A stretch of 64,000 nucleotides of DNA from Paralvinella palmiformis (lineage: Eukaryota > Annelida > Polychaeta > Terebellida > Alvinellidae), in NCBI GenBank assembly GCA_025642065.1, contig JAODUP010000849.1:106662-170661 (forward strand). The letters are read 5' to 3'. The notes beneath the pieces are model-generated. The model ran no database searches. It had not been told where the DNA came from and saw only the letters and a program-made list of their open reading frames with translations. The position numbers were made by a program, and so were the translations under genes. The stretch's first letter is position 1. Each line of letters begins with the position of its first letter. This document shows positions 11,446 through 23,640 of this stretch, one piece after another.

Positions 11446-12305
11446 TCGCCATTTACAGTTGTACGTATCTAAAAGCAGCCAGCTCATTGCACGTGCACGC
11501 TTCAACTTCCTATACCATGACTACCGGAAGCTGGCTCCTTTGTCAATCGGCTCGTCTCAGATCCTGGTAAAATCCAAGACGGAACTCGAATTGTAGTCAT
11601 TCACGCCGCTACAAGACAATGGTACCGGAATTTATTCTTCGATACCGGATTATATTGGTCCAGGTACGATGTGGCCGGATCCGGAACGAGAGCCATTCGT
11701 TGACGAAACTAAAAGCCAGTCGAACCGGCAAAAGTCGAAGCCGGAAGGGCAACTTTTCCCCAGGGAGGAATAAATCTGGCCGAATCGGCACTGGACAAAG
11801 ATCACGGGACGAAACCGTACTGGTACGAGCCGTTATCGGGGACGGATCTACCCACTTCGGGTGGTCGCTGGTCGGTTGGAACGCCGTTAAATGTGTTAAA
11901 TGTAAGCAGACATCGTATGGTTGGCTGGATTATAATGATATAAATAGACATCGTATGGATGGCTGGCTTGTAATGGTAACTAATCGATGTTGGGGATATA
12001 GCTTAGCTAAATGGGTTAGATGGCCATTTTATGGTAGAGTGAGACGAATGTGTCCGGTGGAGAATTGAAGGGGGCGAGTGTTGAAGAAGTGGCGGGAGGG
12101 GGTTGCGGTAAAGGCGACATTAGCCAATATCGTGATAGTAATCGTTGACAGTTGAAGGATAGATGTGATTGTATGGGGCGGATGTATGTGCGAGTATTGC
12201 GCGTAATTATTGGTGAATTAGTATTTATGTTCGTCTGTAGATGGATGGCTGGTTGATGGGATGACTCAGTGAATCATCAATGTAGTCATTAATTAATTTG
12301 TTCGT
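11446..12305. other. No supported gene; short internal duplication
   Basis: A + frame is open from about 11619 to 12068, but the encoded peptide looks like no protein family and part of it comes from a duplicated stretch. A CATCGTATGG.TGGCTGG word with TAATG downstream occurs twice, near 11911 and 11948. Confidence 0.4.
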
Positions 12306-12309
12306 TCTT

Positions 12310-12502
12310 TCGTTTTGTCAGTCAATCGGCCAGTCAGTCAGTCAGTCAGTTAGTCAGTCAGTCAGTCAATCAGTTAACGAGCATTGACTGACTGACTAAC
12401 TCATTTACTAATTGAGTCACTGACTCAATGACTGACTCACTCATTTACTCACTGACTCACTGGCTCACCAATTCACTCACTCACTCACTCACTCACTCAC
12501 TA
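12310..12502. repeat. (GTCA)n / (CTGA)n / (CTCA)n tetranucleotide block
   Basis: GTCA units, then ACTG units in the opposite sense, then a clean ACTC run. The flip of sense makes a loose inverted repeat. Confidence 0.9.
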
Positions 12503-12679
12503 AAGCAGTGAGAACATTATTTTAGTAAGTACAGGCCACTATGTCTGATCGTGTGAGTTGTCTATCAGTTTTGGGGCCTACTGATTCTCTGATTTACGTG
12601 GTTTCCGATCTCGTCAACTGATTTTCGATTGTGTAGCGAGCGGACCAGAGTGTATCCTTTTTCAATTCTTTGAAAATAA

Positions 12680-12795
12680 CAGATGTCTGGTAAAGTGGTA
12701 GGCTAAAGTCGGGATGTTCCTGGTTCGAAACCAGAAACTAGCCACTGGTATTCAGTGATCGATTTAGCCATAAATGAACCCTCATTAAACAGTGA
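12680..12795 (+). mobile_element. tRNA-derived SINE fragment
   Basis: AGTGGTAGGCTAAAG (A-box-like) and CTGGTTCGAAACCAG (B box) are followed by a body with GATTTAGCCATAAATGAACC. A similar body (GATTCAGCCATAATCGGG) occurs after the B box at 30.7 kb. Confidence 0.5.
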
Positions 12796-13080
12796 TAGAT
12801 TATTGCGGAGTACTGTTGATTATTGTAGACTATTGTGAATAATTGTGGATTACTGTGTTTTTGTGTTTTGTTTATCGAGTATTGTTGGAGAGCATTATGG
12901 ATCATGATGGATTATTATGGGTTAACGTTGATTACTGTTGAGAAACTATGATTATTATGGATTATTAAGGATTATTGTAGGTAATTGTGGCTTGTTATGA
13001 ATCATTATGGATTATTGTGAAGTATTATTGGATACTGTAGATTAATGTGGATGATCATGGATTATTGTGAATTATGTGCC
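12796..13080. repeat. Degenerate GATTATTGTGG-type repeat
   Basis: More than 20 imperfect, roughly 10-12-base units related to GGATTATTGT in head-to-tail order. Confidence 0.75.
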
Positions 13081-13204
13081 TACAGTAATTGTCAGTTAGA
13101 TATGATATACTCTCAAGGGTGCTTACGACTTTGTTGGACGGTACAGGTCAGGATCAGATGGCAAAGGTCAAAGGATCAACCTTTAGCTTCTCCTTATCTT
13201 CCTA

Positions 13205-13365
13205 AATGATGATGATGATGATAATGATGATGATAATAATGATGATGATGGTAAAGATGGTGATAATGATGATGACGACGACGATGACTATAATAATGAT
13301 GATGATGATGATTAGGAGATAGAGGATGACAACGACGACGCTGATGATGATGATGATGGTGATTA
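13205..13365. repeat. (GAT)n trinucleotide tract
   Basis: GAT/GAC/AAT triplets in an impure run. Confidence 0.9.
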
Positions 13366-14117
13366 TTGGTAAAATCATTGAAACAATGATATAAGATCCT
13401 GACTTTAAAACAATAAAATAGTCTACTGACTATCTAGGTTACCATCATTCCCTACATAGTCGTGACCAATTCCGGAAACGATGATCTACATAGAAACATT
13501 ATACTCATAAATATTTTTACATAAATAAATATTCATAAGCTCCGCATTTTAAATTTGCTTAAGTTTTTTTTTGTTTGATTACTGTTTCGATAGAATGGTT
13601 ATACACCAGGTGGGGGGATTTTTTTTCACCTTCTCTCATTCCATCTTTAAGCGTCCTTAAAATATCACGTGATCAAAACACTTCCTCTAAAAACAAACAC
13701 GTCATTTATATAATTTATTAGTGACCGCAGGTTGCTTTAATGTGTTGAAGAATCATTAATATTGACCTAAAACCAGCTACATCATTGGCTTTTGATTTAA
13801 GGATACAGAATGGATTGGCATATTTCAATAATGAGTTAATCGTTTAATTATTATTATCAAAACAATAGTTATCAATCTACAATATTATAGAGTACTACAA
13901 GTATGTTAAATAAATTTTCTGCATTTTATAAAAATAATATAAACAAATAGATTATTTGCATTGCGGCACCAACTGATATCCATAACAGCTGACGTTTGTT
14001 TTAACCGAGTCGCGTCAGAAAATGTATATGAAACGTGTTTGATGATGTTTATCTGTTGTCGTTGTGCGTCCCGCCTGAGAGTATCAACATCACCGACAGC
14101 TGTTGGACTGATTTCAG
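13366..14117. other. AT-rich, no gene seen
   Basis: Contains homeodomain-like TAATTA words and a TTTATTATAT-rich stretch, but nothing that can be called. Confidence 0.4.
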
Positions 14118-14312
14118 CACGCGAACATAGGATACAGAGGCCCCTCTGTGATGGATTACCCTTCACCTCTGTAATGGTGAACATCCGACGTCCAAGGCCC
14201 AGTCGGTCACAGCTTCTTCAAGACGTCGAACAATTCAGCGGCGCGCTGAAGCAACGAGCGACGATGCTGCCTCCAGTAGGAGGTTATTCGATGGAGGCCA
14301 CAGCACCCAGGG
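14118..14312 (+). CDS. Candidate internal exon, unknown protein
   Basis: Acceptor context CTGATTTCAG ends at 14117 and donor AGGG|GTGAAC is at 14312. Between them 64 codons are open and CpG-containing, in contrast to the AT-rich flanks. The peptide includes SRSQLLQDVEQFSGALKQRA and MLPPVGGYSMEATAP, which looks like ordinary protein sequence, with an amphipathic helix-like start. I recognise no domain. The donor lacks the usual AAGT after GT, so the right border is uncertain. It could also be a chance open frame in a GC-richer patch. Confidence 0.28.
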
Positions 14313-15469
14313 GTGAACCTGGAGAATTCCTATATGTCAGGATCACAAGGCTGATAATATGTATGATTGTGGTGCGAGAAGGGGTAGGGGGGGGGGGGGA
14401 TGGATGAGTATATATTACTGAGATATTATTCCAGGTTTATCATAAAAACTGGATTTTTTGGGTATTTTTCTTCCACAAATATTGAGGATTAGTTGATATA
14501 TCAATGCGTCTTTCTTCGTACATTTGAAGGGTAGCGAGTGAGTTATTGAGTGAGAGAATGAGAGAGTTGGTGAATGAGACAACAGCGCAAAATGTCATTA
14601 GTGCCACCACTTTGTGTCGCCACACACCGGATCCAGGGAGAAAATTATAAATCTGGCGAGGGTCGGGTACAATTCCCGAGATTAACAATATTATATTCCA
14701 CATTGCTTACCAATTTGTGACGTAACTAACTGAATACGTTTAATTTTGGTGCGGAATTTTTATAGCTGCGTGCTCAGGTCTAAATCTAAGAAAGGTCGAA
14801 ATCACCCCCCTCCCAACTTGTCGTTAGCTAAGCCACTCAGTGGTCCCTGGGTTGGTGGGCTCATTGGGCACGTTTTGGAAGTCGATAGCCTTAGTAGCTG
14901 TCACAGACAATCCGTGTTCAACCGAGCAAGCGATAATGGAGTCGTCAACGCGAAGTAAACGGGTACGAATTGGTGGCGGCCGATCTGCTGGTTATACAGT
15001 AACAAGGGTCAAGGTCGTGATAGAATCTGTACAGGTTGAACAATGGTGATGTATGCTGGTGGATGATAATGGGTTATTTAGGGCTTGACTCCTACGGCAT
15101 ATTGGAGGTGAAGGTTCAATGTGGTCGTGCACGTACACGTGTACGGGTGGGCTGACTGAGGCTTATACACCAAAGCGCACATAAACAAAGAGAAAGAAGG
15201 CAAATCGTTGTGGCAAATGTCACACACACACGAACAAACATGCACGCGCGCACACGTGCACACACACATGATTACAGTGACATATAAATTGATAGAAAGA
15301 TGGACAGAGAGAGAAGAATAAACAAATAAAGTGTTATACGGAGACAGGCAGACAGACAGTCAAATAGACAAAAACATAGATAAGTATATAGGTAGCAGAA
15401 AGGGAGGGAGGCGGGAAAGATGGCGAGAGAGAAAAAGAGCGTATCATATCAGTACTACCTAATTGGGTT
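14313..15469. other. No supported gene
   Basis: Contains a short G run at 14386-14400 and CA/CG-rich sequence at 15215-15270. Two + frames near 14746-15049 have no splice sites that would support them. Confidence 0.35.
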
Positions 15470-15835
15470 ATGCGCTACAAGCCGTTATTACGCCGACTCT
15501 GTCACGTGACCAAATATGGCTGCGATCTGTCCGCTGACAAAGTGATATCTATGTTCGTCCCGTGTCCATTCTCATGTCCTTTCGTCGTCCTTCCCCGGAC
15601 CTTTCTGGTCGCCGCATTCATGTCACGAACCGTAAATCTTCCATGTTTTGTCATGTTATTAAGCCTAACAGCGCGGAGCCGACTAGCTCGCTAGATGTCT
15701 CTCTCTCTCTTCTAAAGACACGGAGTTATTACAAATCTGGCCGGCCGCTAGATGTCGCGCTAATGCACAACATATTTTCGCGGCATAAAGCGCGGAAGGC
15801 GTCCATCAATTCTCTGTTTGGCTAGCAATGTTCAC
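15470..15835. promoter_or_regulatory. CpG-rich island, possible promoter
   Basis: CpG is frequent here and rare on both sides. Contains CACGTGAC (about 15503-15510), ATGGCTGCG (15517-15525, YY1-like), two CGCTAGATGTC words (15689, 15746) and GCGCGG words. The second is part of GCCGCTAGATGTCGCGCT (15744-15761), which read on - resembles the bilaterian CTCF core. Which gene it would serve is unknown. Confidence 0.35.
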
Positions 15836-17535
15836 GTCTAACGATTTGATCTCCTAATTTCAGTTCCTTGGTTTTATCAAAGCCTTTAAGCAAGAGTACA
15901 ACCACGTCTTGTCAGGTTCTTGGACGTGCGTGGAACTTTCTCTGGAGTTAAAATGGTATAATCTTGTCATGATATACGTGACGTGCTTTATTGGCAGTAA
16001 AATACATGATAGAGCCAGATCTATGGCAGCAATCATGACGAATCGCTACTTCTGGCTACACACGAATGACCAAATTACACCAACTAGAAATGGATTATAT
16101 TCGATAATTCGACTCTAAACTCGTTCCTCATATAGAATACACACACATAAAATCTGATTTCCTCAAAAGAACTCAGTCTGCTCTCAGTCAGTCTGTATGT
16201 ATCTCAGTATCAATTATTTTGCAATACATTAATAGTATTTTCTCTCATAATGAGTGTGAGTGAGGGATATGGCTTTATTGTGTGTGTATTTTAAAATAAT
16301 TAATCACGGGGGGGGGGTTCTGAATCGACAACTGTTTAGAATTCGATTAAAGGAAAGGATGATAAATGAGTTATCTTGATTGTTCGTCAAGGAAAAATCC
16401 AGACGTTTTGATAAATAAATCGGCCAATTCTTCAAATTTCCCAGGTATTATTGTGCTAGTTATGACATACTACAAACTGTACTTAACCTTGTTCGTGGTA
16501 ACGGTTTAATGTGTTAAAATAGATCTAAATAGTTGGAACTGAAGTTTGTGAATAATTATCGTAAGGCGTACTGCGTTTAACAAAAACGAGCTGTCAAATG
16601 TATTTGATGATTGAGTCTTAGTCAACAGACAACATGAGATATTGTTAATATGTGTTACCATCTCTTGTCTTCTTCCCGCGCATCCTCTCTCTTTCAGTAC
16701 TTTCACCTTTCGTTGTCGGATCATTTCTTCCTATTTGAGTAGTACTGTTCCATGATAACCAGTTATTCGCCCCCCTCCCCCTCCACTCTCAGGTTTGGGA
16801 TTAATAATCAGACGGACCTATTATCTGGCTGTCATAAATATGACATGTATGACAGCTAAATGACCTTTTTTGGTGGCGATGCCTCGTTAAACTCTAATAA
16901 TTCACTTGCCCACTCACGAGGAGACTCCATGGTGTTGTCTGGAAGGGCCCTTCGCCACAGAGTTCTGCCAAATGTGTTCAATCCTCGACCGCAATATGTC
17001 TGACGGATGTTTCATTTTCTTTTATTTCGTCTTGTTACATTCGGACGTTCCGGCGCCCATGAAATCTACCGAGTCCAGACAATTTGCCAACATTTATATT
17101 TTACTGGTTCACCCATTCACTCACTTACTCACTCACTCGGCCACCCAAACAACCACCCACCCACCAAACCACCAAACCATCAACCATCACTTATCTACCA
17201 GATGATATTGTCCTCAAATACGGAACAGTAGCTCAGCTCACGGTACACGCCATCATATTTTGATTACCTCGCATCAACACAGCTCGGGCCATAAACAGGA
17301 CGCCTACGAGGTGTGGGCGTCATAACGTACTAAGTAGGTTGCTTCATAAATCAAATACCGGATTATTGTACATATCATAACGTGCTACGATGCTTTTGTT
17401 TGAACTAATATTGAGCCATCCGCCTACTTTCTGTAGACGACAAGGTAGTCAGTTGTCACGGTTATTGGTGTGATTTAGTGTGCCTCGGAGGTGGTATATT
17501 CAGAGGTAACTATGTAATAAAAATGCAGATTTATG
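15836..17535. other. No gene seen
   Basis: AT-rich with a G run at about 16309-16317 and a short ACTC stretch near 17115-17137. Confidence 0.4.
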
Positions 17536-17638
17536 ATAGCACCCACACCTATACAGAGACTATATAGATATACATATAAGTACAGCAACGAAACTCACTC
17601 TATCTAATTACCTGGACAGTTAGAAATGTGGGTGCTAT
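17536..17638. mobile_element. Short inverted-repeat element (MITE-like)
   Basis: ATAGCACCCACA at 17536-17547 is exactly complementary to TGTGGGTGCTAT at 17627-17638. The 79-base spacer has no coding frame. It could fold as a hairpin. No clear target duplication was seen, so the transposon nature is inferred from form only. Confidence 0.5.
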
Positions 17639-17690
17639 TTCTATTATATTCATCACTTTATATAATAATGATGGGCGAGTGTGTGAATGA

Positions 17691-17695
17691 TTATA

Positions 17696-17757
<62 letters not shown>
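17691..17757. repeat. (TA)n microsatellite
   Basis: Long TA run with one TATTATA break at the start. Confidence 0.97.
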
Positions 17758-17758
<1 letters not shown>

Positions 17759-19037
17759 CCACAATCCACCCTGTATTTCTTCTGTTTGGTCAAAACTGGT
17801 CTAATCACCGCCATTCTATTGAAGCCGTTGAAGCCAAACTGCAGAATAGTTTGATTCCCGTTTGTAGACAATAATGTTGGCGTTTTCTCCAAACAGAACA
17901 AGGTGACAGATTTACTGGTAGCTGGATATGAAAACATAAATATTGTTATAATACGAGCAACATGTGGTTGAATGACACAGGGAAAACATTCTTGAAGATA
18001 AATGATTGAATGATCACTGTCCAAACATACACATATATTAAATTAGAATGTTAAATTATTTAAATGTTAATAAATCACGTTGTTACATTTATTATAATTG
18101 TATATATAATTGTGAAATATTACCAGGAACATGATCATATTTTTCGGACGTGGACATTTTCAGTTTTCGAATATCCGCGATCAATGACTTGCTCTGGAGA
18201 TACCCTTATGACGTCATTGGGATACCGCTTTATGTCAGATGTAAACTTGAAGCTGATTATAAGTTACTGAACCATAACTATTATGTACTATCTATTCCGG
18301 TTTCAGTTTCTAACTGTAATAGGAAAGAGGTGGAAATGGCTTAAACTTCGAAACGATAAACTTGTCAACTAATGTGCCAGCTTAAAATATAAAGCTCCTG
18401 CGTGGCTGAAGTATATGATTTTTTGCTAAGCGGTGACTTCAATACTCATTAGAGTTGGGGAAAACAAAGCATCAGGGCACTGGAAGTATTTCGACTGAAG
18501 TACTGGAATCTGAAGTATTAACATAATATATTTCTGCTGTTCAGGATCTGATTAAGGAACGTACACGGAAGTTTTTTTTCCAATTTCGTCTTTAATGGCG
18601 TTATAGGACTGCCCCGATCTAATAAACGAGAAACGTGTTAGACGTTTCACTGTTCAGCAGAATTACATCAAAAGACGCCAAATCATACAATTTTAAATCG
18701 ACATAATTTACAAAACAGTCAATTATTACGGCACGATAAGTATTTAGAGACGATGCCACGCAAGTTTGTTTTGTATAGTTTGACTATTATTAACTTTGTG
18801 GCAGATTTAACTAAATTATAAAATATGAAAGCATTCGGTTTAAGACATTGGCGTCTGGCTTCATATTTCTGCAATGTTATAATATTAGTGTTATACATAC
18901 GTTAGCGTACAAAGTCTGTTTTACCCTTTTTTTCGGCTTTGTTTCTGTCTTTACTATGTAACCTACCCCAACAGACTAAATCACATGTATGACCCTGATA
19001 TTAGGCTGACTAAATTATGACCACACAATAGAATCCA
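17758..19037. other. No gene seen
   Basis: AT-rich. No convincing exon, SINE or element recognised. Confidence 0.4.
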
Positions 19038-19060
19038 ACACACACACACACACACCCCCC

Positions 19061-19105
<45 letters not shown>

Positions 19106-19172
19106 TATATATATATGTATATATGTGTGTGTATGTGTGTGTGTGTCTGAGTGTTTGTTTGTGTGTGTGTAA
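19038..19172. repeat. (CA)n-(TA)n-(GT)n compound repeat
   Basis: CA run on the left, short TA run, then GT run on the right. The CA and GT halves are complementary and can pair as a hairpin. Confidence 0.95.
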
Positions 19173-19657
19173 ATATTTGCTTCGAAAAAAGGAAAGAAAC
19201 CAATTCATTTTGCTAATGAACTTACCTCTCTCACTCTCGCCCTAATAGGGCCTAATTTTTTGAAAATAATATTAGGCAATTTTTACACTCAGATAATACA
19301 TAAAGAGATTCCTTACTCACAGATGCACGAGTTATTTGACAAGATTAAACAGATTTGTGAAATTTCGACATAAAGTTGATCTTTCTCCGTTATTGAATTA
19401 GTAGTTAACGTTATACCACGTATCTGTAATCATAACGCTACCATGGAGTTGGTTATCATAGTGGGCTGTTCTAAATAGTGGAGACTTTAATTTCTGATTT
19501 TCAGCTTTTCAATGGTTTTCTTTACAGAATCCTAAAGAAAACAAGATGAATAAGTAATCGAAAACAATTATATATTATATCAGTCTCGTTGATGGTGATG
19601 TCAGACTTGTCTGTAGCCCGAGATAAGATGGCATCATTTGTCACGTCACTAAACACC

Positions 19658-19779
19658 TCAGTAGTGTCTTCCACCCATCAGCTGACTGGTGACAGCTGGA
19701 TCAATGTTGAGAGTAGTCGTTGTCAGCTGGGTCAGTTGTGAGTGTCGGATGTCATCTTCGGGATCGTCTTCAGGATCAT
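19658..19779 (-). CDS. Candidate last exon, acidic-repeat protein of unknown function
   Basis: Read on the - strand, a pyrimidine-rich tract (GTTTATTTCTCTTATTCATT...) precedes a CCGAAG acceptor. The frame then encodes DDPEDDPEDDIRHSQLTQL, a run of four Thr, and a tail ending TSQLMGGRHY before a TGA. The DPED units come from a 12-base DNA repeat (GAAGAYGATCC.), so part of the open frame is repeat-driven. The non-repetitive Leu/Thr-rich tail and the well-formed acceptor are the only support. No domain is recognised. Confidence 0.25.
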
Positions 19780-20742
19780 CTTCGGGATAGCAACAGAAAT
19801 GAATAAGAGAAATAAACCACACACCAAGTTCTCTACCAAAATCCTTCACTTTAACACTAATCTGTCAGCACCACGTTTTGAGTGTGTTCATCACCAAACT
19901 ATACACACAAGCTTTGTTAGAGATTAGTGCGTTTCATATGTCCCTTGACACGTTTGGCGGTACATATACTGTTAGATAAGCACTCGTCACGCTGCCTCAA
20001 GACATCTCTAACTATACAATGTTTTATATCCATGGACCACAATGGGGGGAAATTGTCGGAAATTTGGCACTGGAAAGATTTAGTTTTTACATGGCGGGAG
20101 ATAATTTGCTACTTCTGGCCGATGTCAAGTGATATGTGTCTACGTTTTATCTATACAGCAGCCGTGATCAGAAATGATATGACGAACACGACATGTTGAT
20201 GACATTTCTGTAACATTTTGTCGGGGATTAATTGCAATTTCAAGTCGATGACAGCCTCACGTCACTTGTTATTTCTAAAGTATATATCTATTAATCAGGT
20301 AGATCATACCAGTTGGCTTTCTTCAATCCATCGCTGATCACACGATCAACAGCGTTATGATCGTTACCTAATGATCCTGACAGCTTATCAATCAAATTCA
20401 CGCATACATATTCCAGCCAATCACCGACCGATGTTCACGTGTGGGTAAATTATATATTTGCAATAAATATATAATAAAATACCACATTAAAAGGAATAAA
20501 AAATGGACGTCAGAACATAGTGACCAATGAACAAACACTATACAACAAACACTGAATTGGTTCATCTATGTGATAAATAACGAGATGACTTTCACAGATT
20601 ACAAGAAATATTTCTTCGTCAGTGTAGAAAGAAAGGGGCGTAGTTAATTGAGGGCATTCTCATAGCAGTGAATTGGGCACGTATTAAAGGTTGGCTGTAA
20701 AGGCAGTTTGTTGGCTGTTCGAGGGTGAAAAATGGTCAGACT

Positions 20743-20746
<4 letters not shown>
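19780..20746. other. No supported gene
   Basis: The stretch 20310-20430 has many ATCA/TGAT words (for example GCTTATCAATCAAATTC), compatible with homeodomain-PBC binding, but nothing firm. Confidence 0.35.

Positions 20747-20803
<57 letters not shown>
20746..20803. repeat. (TA)n microsatellite
   Basis: Pure TA run. A second (TA)n-(GT)n run lies at 20952-20998. Confidence 0.97.
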
Positions 20804-20805
<2 letters not shown>

Positions 20806-20949
20806 AATTAAAACTGAAGAAGCAGATATGGGTAACCCACACATCATGACGTACTTTTGTTCAGTGTCATGGTGCGTTCTTAAATATCATCTGATTATTT
20901 ACTGAATTTGGTACGTTATGACTGATTGCATAATATCTGGCCAGAATCG

Positions 20950-20998
<49 letters not shown>

Positions 20999-21960
20999 CT
21001 TATCTATTTCGACTTTATAAAGTTATCATTCGGCAACATTTTCGATCGTTACTGGGTTATATTAATTGTTTGTTTAACGTCGTTTCCGTTCTTTACTGCT
21101 ATTATCGACGGCAGCTATCAGACACCACGCACGCACACGCACACACGCGCACCCACAGATGAATCCTATTACAAGTCATTGACAACACCATACACTGCCT
21201 GTCTACATAGCATCGCACTGATTGATGACAGGTGAGTCGACTCGATATCGGCGACGATAGTGAGACAATATTCGAATCAATCATATCCTCTTTTTTCTCT
21301 GATCTCAGGTCATCAGATCTGAGACATCACTTCTATCTGTCGCCTGTCTATTGAGTGAGATACTCCCCCCCCCCACAACATGTACAATTTATAATCCGCC
21401 TAGAAAACCATTGATTATACGTCACGGCATTTCGTGTGTACGACAAACCGCGGACCGATCAGACCCGTAAAAGTCCAGGTGGCGCCATAGTACTATTAGG
21501 ATGTTAAGTTGTTTTCTAGTACAACCTCCAAACATTAGCGATTTCCGGCTGTTTACGGGTCGACATTCTCCACGCCGATCTATAATGATAACGTTAACAA
21601 TAACGGCAACCTGTTTATTACGGTCAACCGATGCTAGTCCGACGCGGTTGTCAGTTTTTGTTCAACCCGGTCATGCTACTGGCATCAGTTGGATGGCCGG
21701 ATTGAAGAGAGTTAGTAATTACAGCGCGGAAATTGGTATTCAGATCCGCAGCTAGTATCCAGGGGCGACATCCTTCCCGGACAGGAACTTCCTGTTATTC
21801 AGAGGTCACCGTAGACCCAGTCAAGTGGATGACAAGGCGTGCGTTTATGATGTAGAATTCCGAGGTCCGTCTGAAAACGAAAACGAACGAAGTTAGCACA
21901 GGAAGCTGAACGATTAAATTGACAATCACATAAGTTAGGTCTCAGATTATAAAGTTAGAC
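20999..21960. other. No supported gene
   Basis: Moderately CpG-rich from 21420 to 21800, including CCAGGTGGCGCCATAG at 21475-21490 (CTCF-like core). Frames here lack splice or start support. Confidence 0.3.
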
Positions 21961-21961
21961 G

Positions 21962-22060
21962 ATCCGATGAAATGTCTCACATGCACAGCTGATATTGGGA
22001 TTCGAACCCGGAGTTGGAGGGTTGATACACGCTTTAAAACTAGTAGAGGTTTATTTTTTT
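21962..22060 (-). mobile_element. tRNA-derived SINE fragment
   Basis: On - a decayed A box is followed by GGGTTCGAATCCC (B box, 21995-22008 region) and a short body. Typical tRNA-headed SINE layout. Confidence 0.55.
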
Positions 22061-22297
22061 GGAGGTTGTCATTTCTACCGTCACGTAATTGACCATTAAT
22101 GTCAGATTTCGCGTCGGATATGTGTCGACACAAGACTCGTGTCGACTTGGCAGGATACACTTCATTTGACATATGTCTCATTATATCGCCTTATTGGAGC
22201 TGAAGTAATGCACGGCCAGATTAACTCTGATTACGTTATATATTTTTGGATGTACATTTATTTTGAGTCAGACTTTCAGTGTCTCTATTTACATATC

Positions 22298-22530
22298 ACT
22301 CACTCACTCACTCACTCACTCACTCACTCACTCACTCACTCACTCACTCACTCACTCACTCACTCACCACTCACTCACTCACTCACTCACCACCACTCAC
22401 TCTCACCACTCACTCACTCACTCACTCACTCACTCACTCACTCACTCACTCACTCACTCACTCACTCACTCACCCACTCACTCACTCACTCACTCACCAC
22501 TCACTCACTCACTCACTCACTCACTCACTA
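22298..22530. repeat. Large (CTCA)n array
   Basis: About 55 CTCA units with scattered CCA and CTCTCAC breaks. Its reverse complement is the array at 24815-25091. Leu-Thr-His-Ser frames across it are artefacts. Confidence 0.97.
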
Positions 22531-22637
22531 TCTATCTATCTATCTATCTATCTGTCTAACTATCTAATATATTTATATTTATCTATGTCTCCATTTATAT
22601 TTATTTGTCTATCTCGTATGTCTCTCTGTCTCTTTTG

Positions 22638-22728
<91 letters not shown>

Positions 22729-22735
22729 CCTTTCT
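22529..22735. repeat. (TATC)n and (CT)n microsatellites
   Basis: TATC units follow directly, then after a short AT-rich gap a long CT run ending in TATC again. Confidence 0.95.
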
Positions 22736-22867
22736 CTCTGCCTCATCTTTTCCCCATTCTTTCTACTTGTTTATATTCCCACTCTTTCCTCCTCTTCTAT
22801 CCTTCCATCCTCAATCCCAACTCTCTATGGGCCTTGTCTATGTCATATTGATGGATGTCGTTTCCAG

Positions 22868-23187
22868 AACATAGGGCGGAGTTGGTTGGGAACGTTTGCG
22901 GCTTTAGATCCCAATATGTCACTGATCTTGTAGACAATACGCCATCACACGGGACGCCCCCTAGCGTTCGTCGTGTCATCGATCCGGTTGGCGTATCTGC
23001 TCGAATCCGATCACCAAATATACGTACCGAGTTAGATCGTCAACGCGGTTTGGTAGACTCCCTCCGAGATACAATAGATCATCGCGACGACAGAGGTTTA
23101 CCAATTGAGTGGAGACGACTTGGATCCGTGGCCAATAGACGAAGTAGGTGGAAAACCTTCAGGATAGAGTCTATCCGTCGCTATCAG
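22868..23187 (+). CDS. Candidate internal exon, unknown protein
   Basis: An acceptor TCGTTTCCAG (ending 22867) follows a pyrimidine-rich stretch, and a consensus donor CAG|GTAAAT is at 23185-23193. The 106 codons between are open. The peptide is Arg- and Asp-rich, hydrophilic and helix-like in its middle (ELDRQRGLVDSLRDTIDH, then EWRRLGSVANRRSRWKTF). No family is recognised. The region is CpG-rich, where long open frames are commoner by chance, and a CTCF-like word (GACGCCCCCTAGCGTTCG, 22953-22970) lies within. Exon status is therefore a moderate guess. Confidence 0.35.
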
Positions 23188-23403
23188 GTAAATGTAGTAC
23201 AAGGAAGACTTTATGAAGCTATTCCCCGTTTTGAGGGCAGCCAGCACTGTTGCAGTGTAGCTGGTAACGCGATATACTACATACCACCACCACCACCCCC
23301 CTTCTCCACATACACGGGACTCAAATCCGAGTGTAAACTGAGTTAATGGAAATGTTCACCCATTACTATACAAAATGTTATACGAATATACAAAAATTAA
23401 TAA

Positions 23404-23452
23404 ACAAAATGTATATAGCGCCCTATATAACCGGTAAGAAGGTTACTTTAAG
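23404..23452 (-). mobile_element. 3' tail of a second LINE/SINE family
   Basis: TATATAGCGCCCTATATAAC and the following AAGAAGGTTACTTTAAGG are the reverse complement of the stretch at 62.25-62.30 kb, with few mismatches. The GCGCTATATAAAT-type end is common at 3' termini of metazoan retroelements. Confidence 0.65.
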
Positions 23453-23516
23453 GGGCACCCATTACTGAGAAGGTTTAGTCAGAATGTTTCATTTTCTTGA
23501 AAAGCAACCAATATGT

Positions 23517-23640
23517 CCCCCTCCAGTAGCACAGCGGTTGGGTAAAGGCGTTGTAAATCTGCCGTTCGGACTTCGAATCCTAATCATATCTGTGTCTGTG
23601 GGATGTTTAAATTGAGAGTCGCACATCGGCCACGTTTACT
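23517..23640 (+). mobile_element. SINE family C
   Basis: Head CCTCCAGTAGCACAGCGGTT (A-box region) and CGGACTTCGAATCC (B box), then a body with GTGTCTGTGGGATGTTT and GAGTCGCAC. The same body follows the B box at 35.1 kb (+) and 58.6 kb (-). Confidence 0.65.

Noticed and set aside
22139..22851. Long Leu-Thr-His-Ser-repeat frames across the (CTCA)n array
   Set aside because: Pure consequence of the tetranucleotide repeat, open in all frames. No splice or start support.
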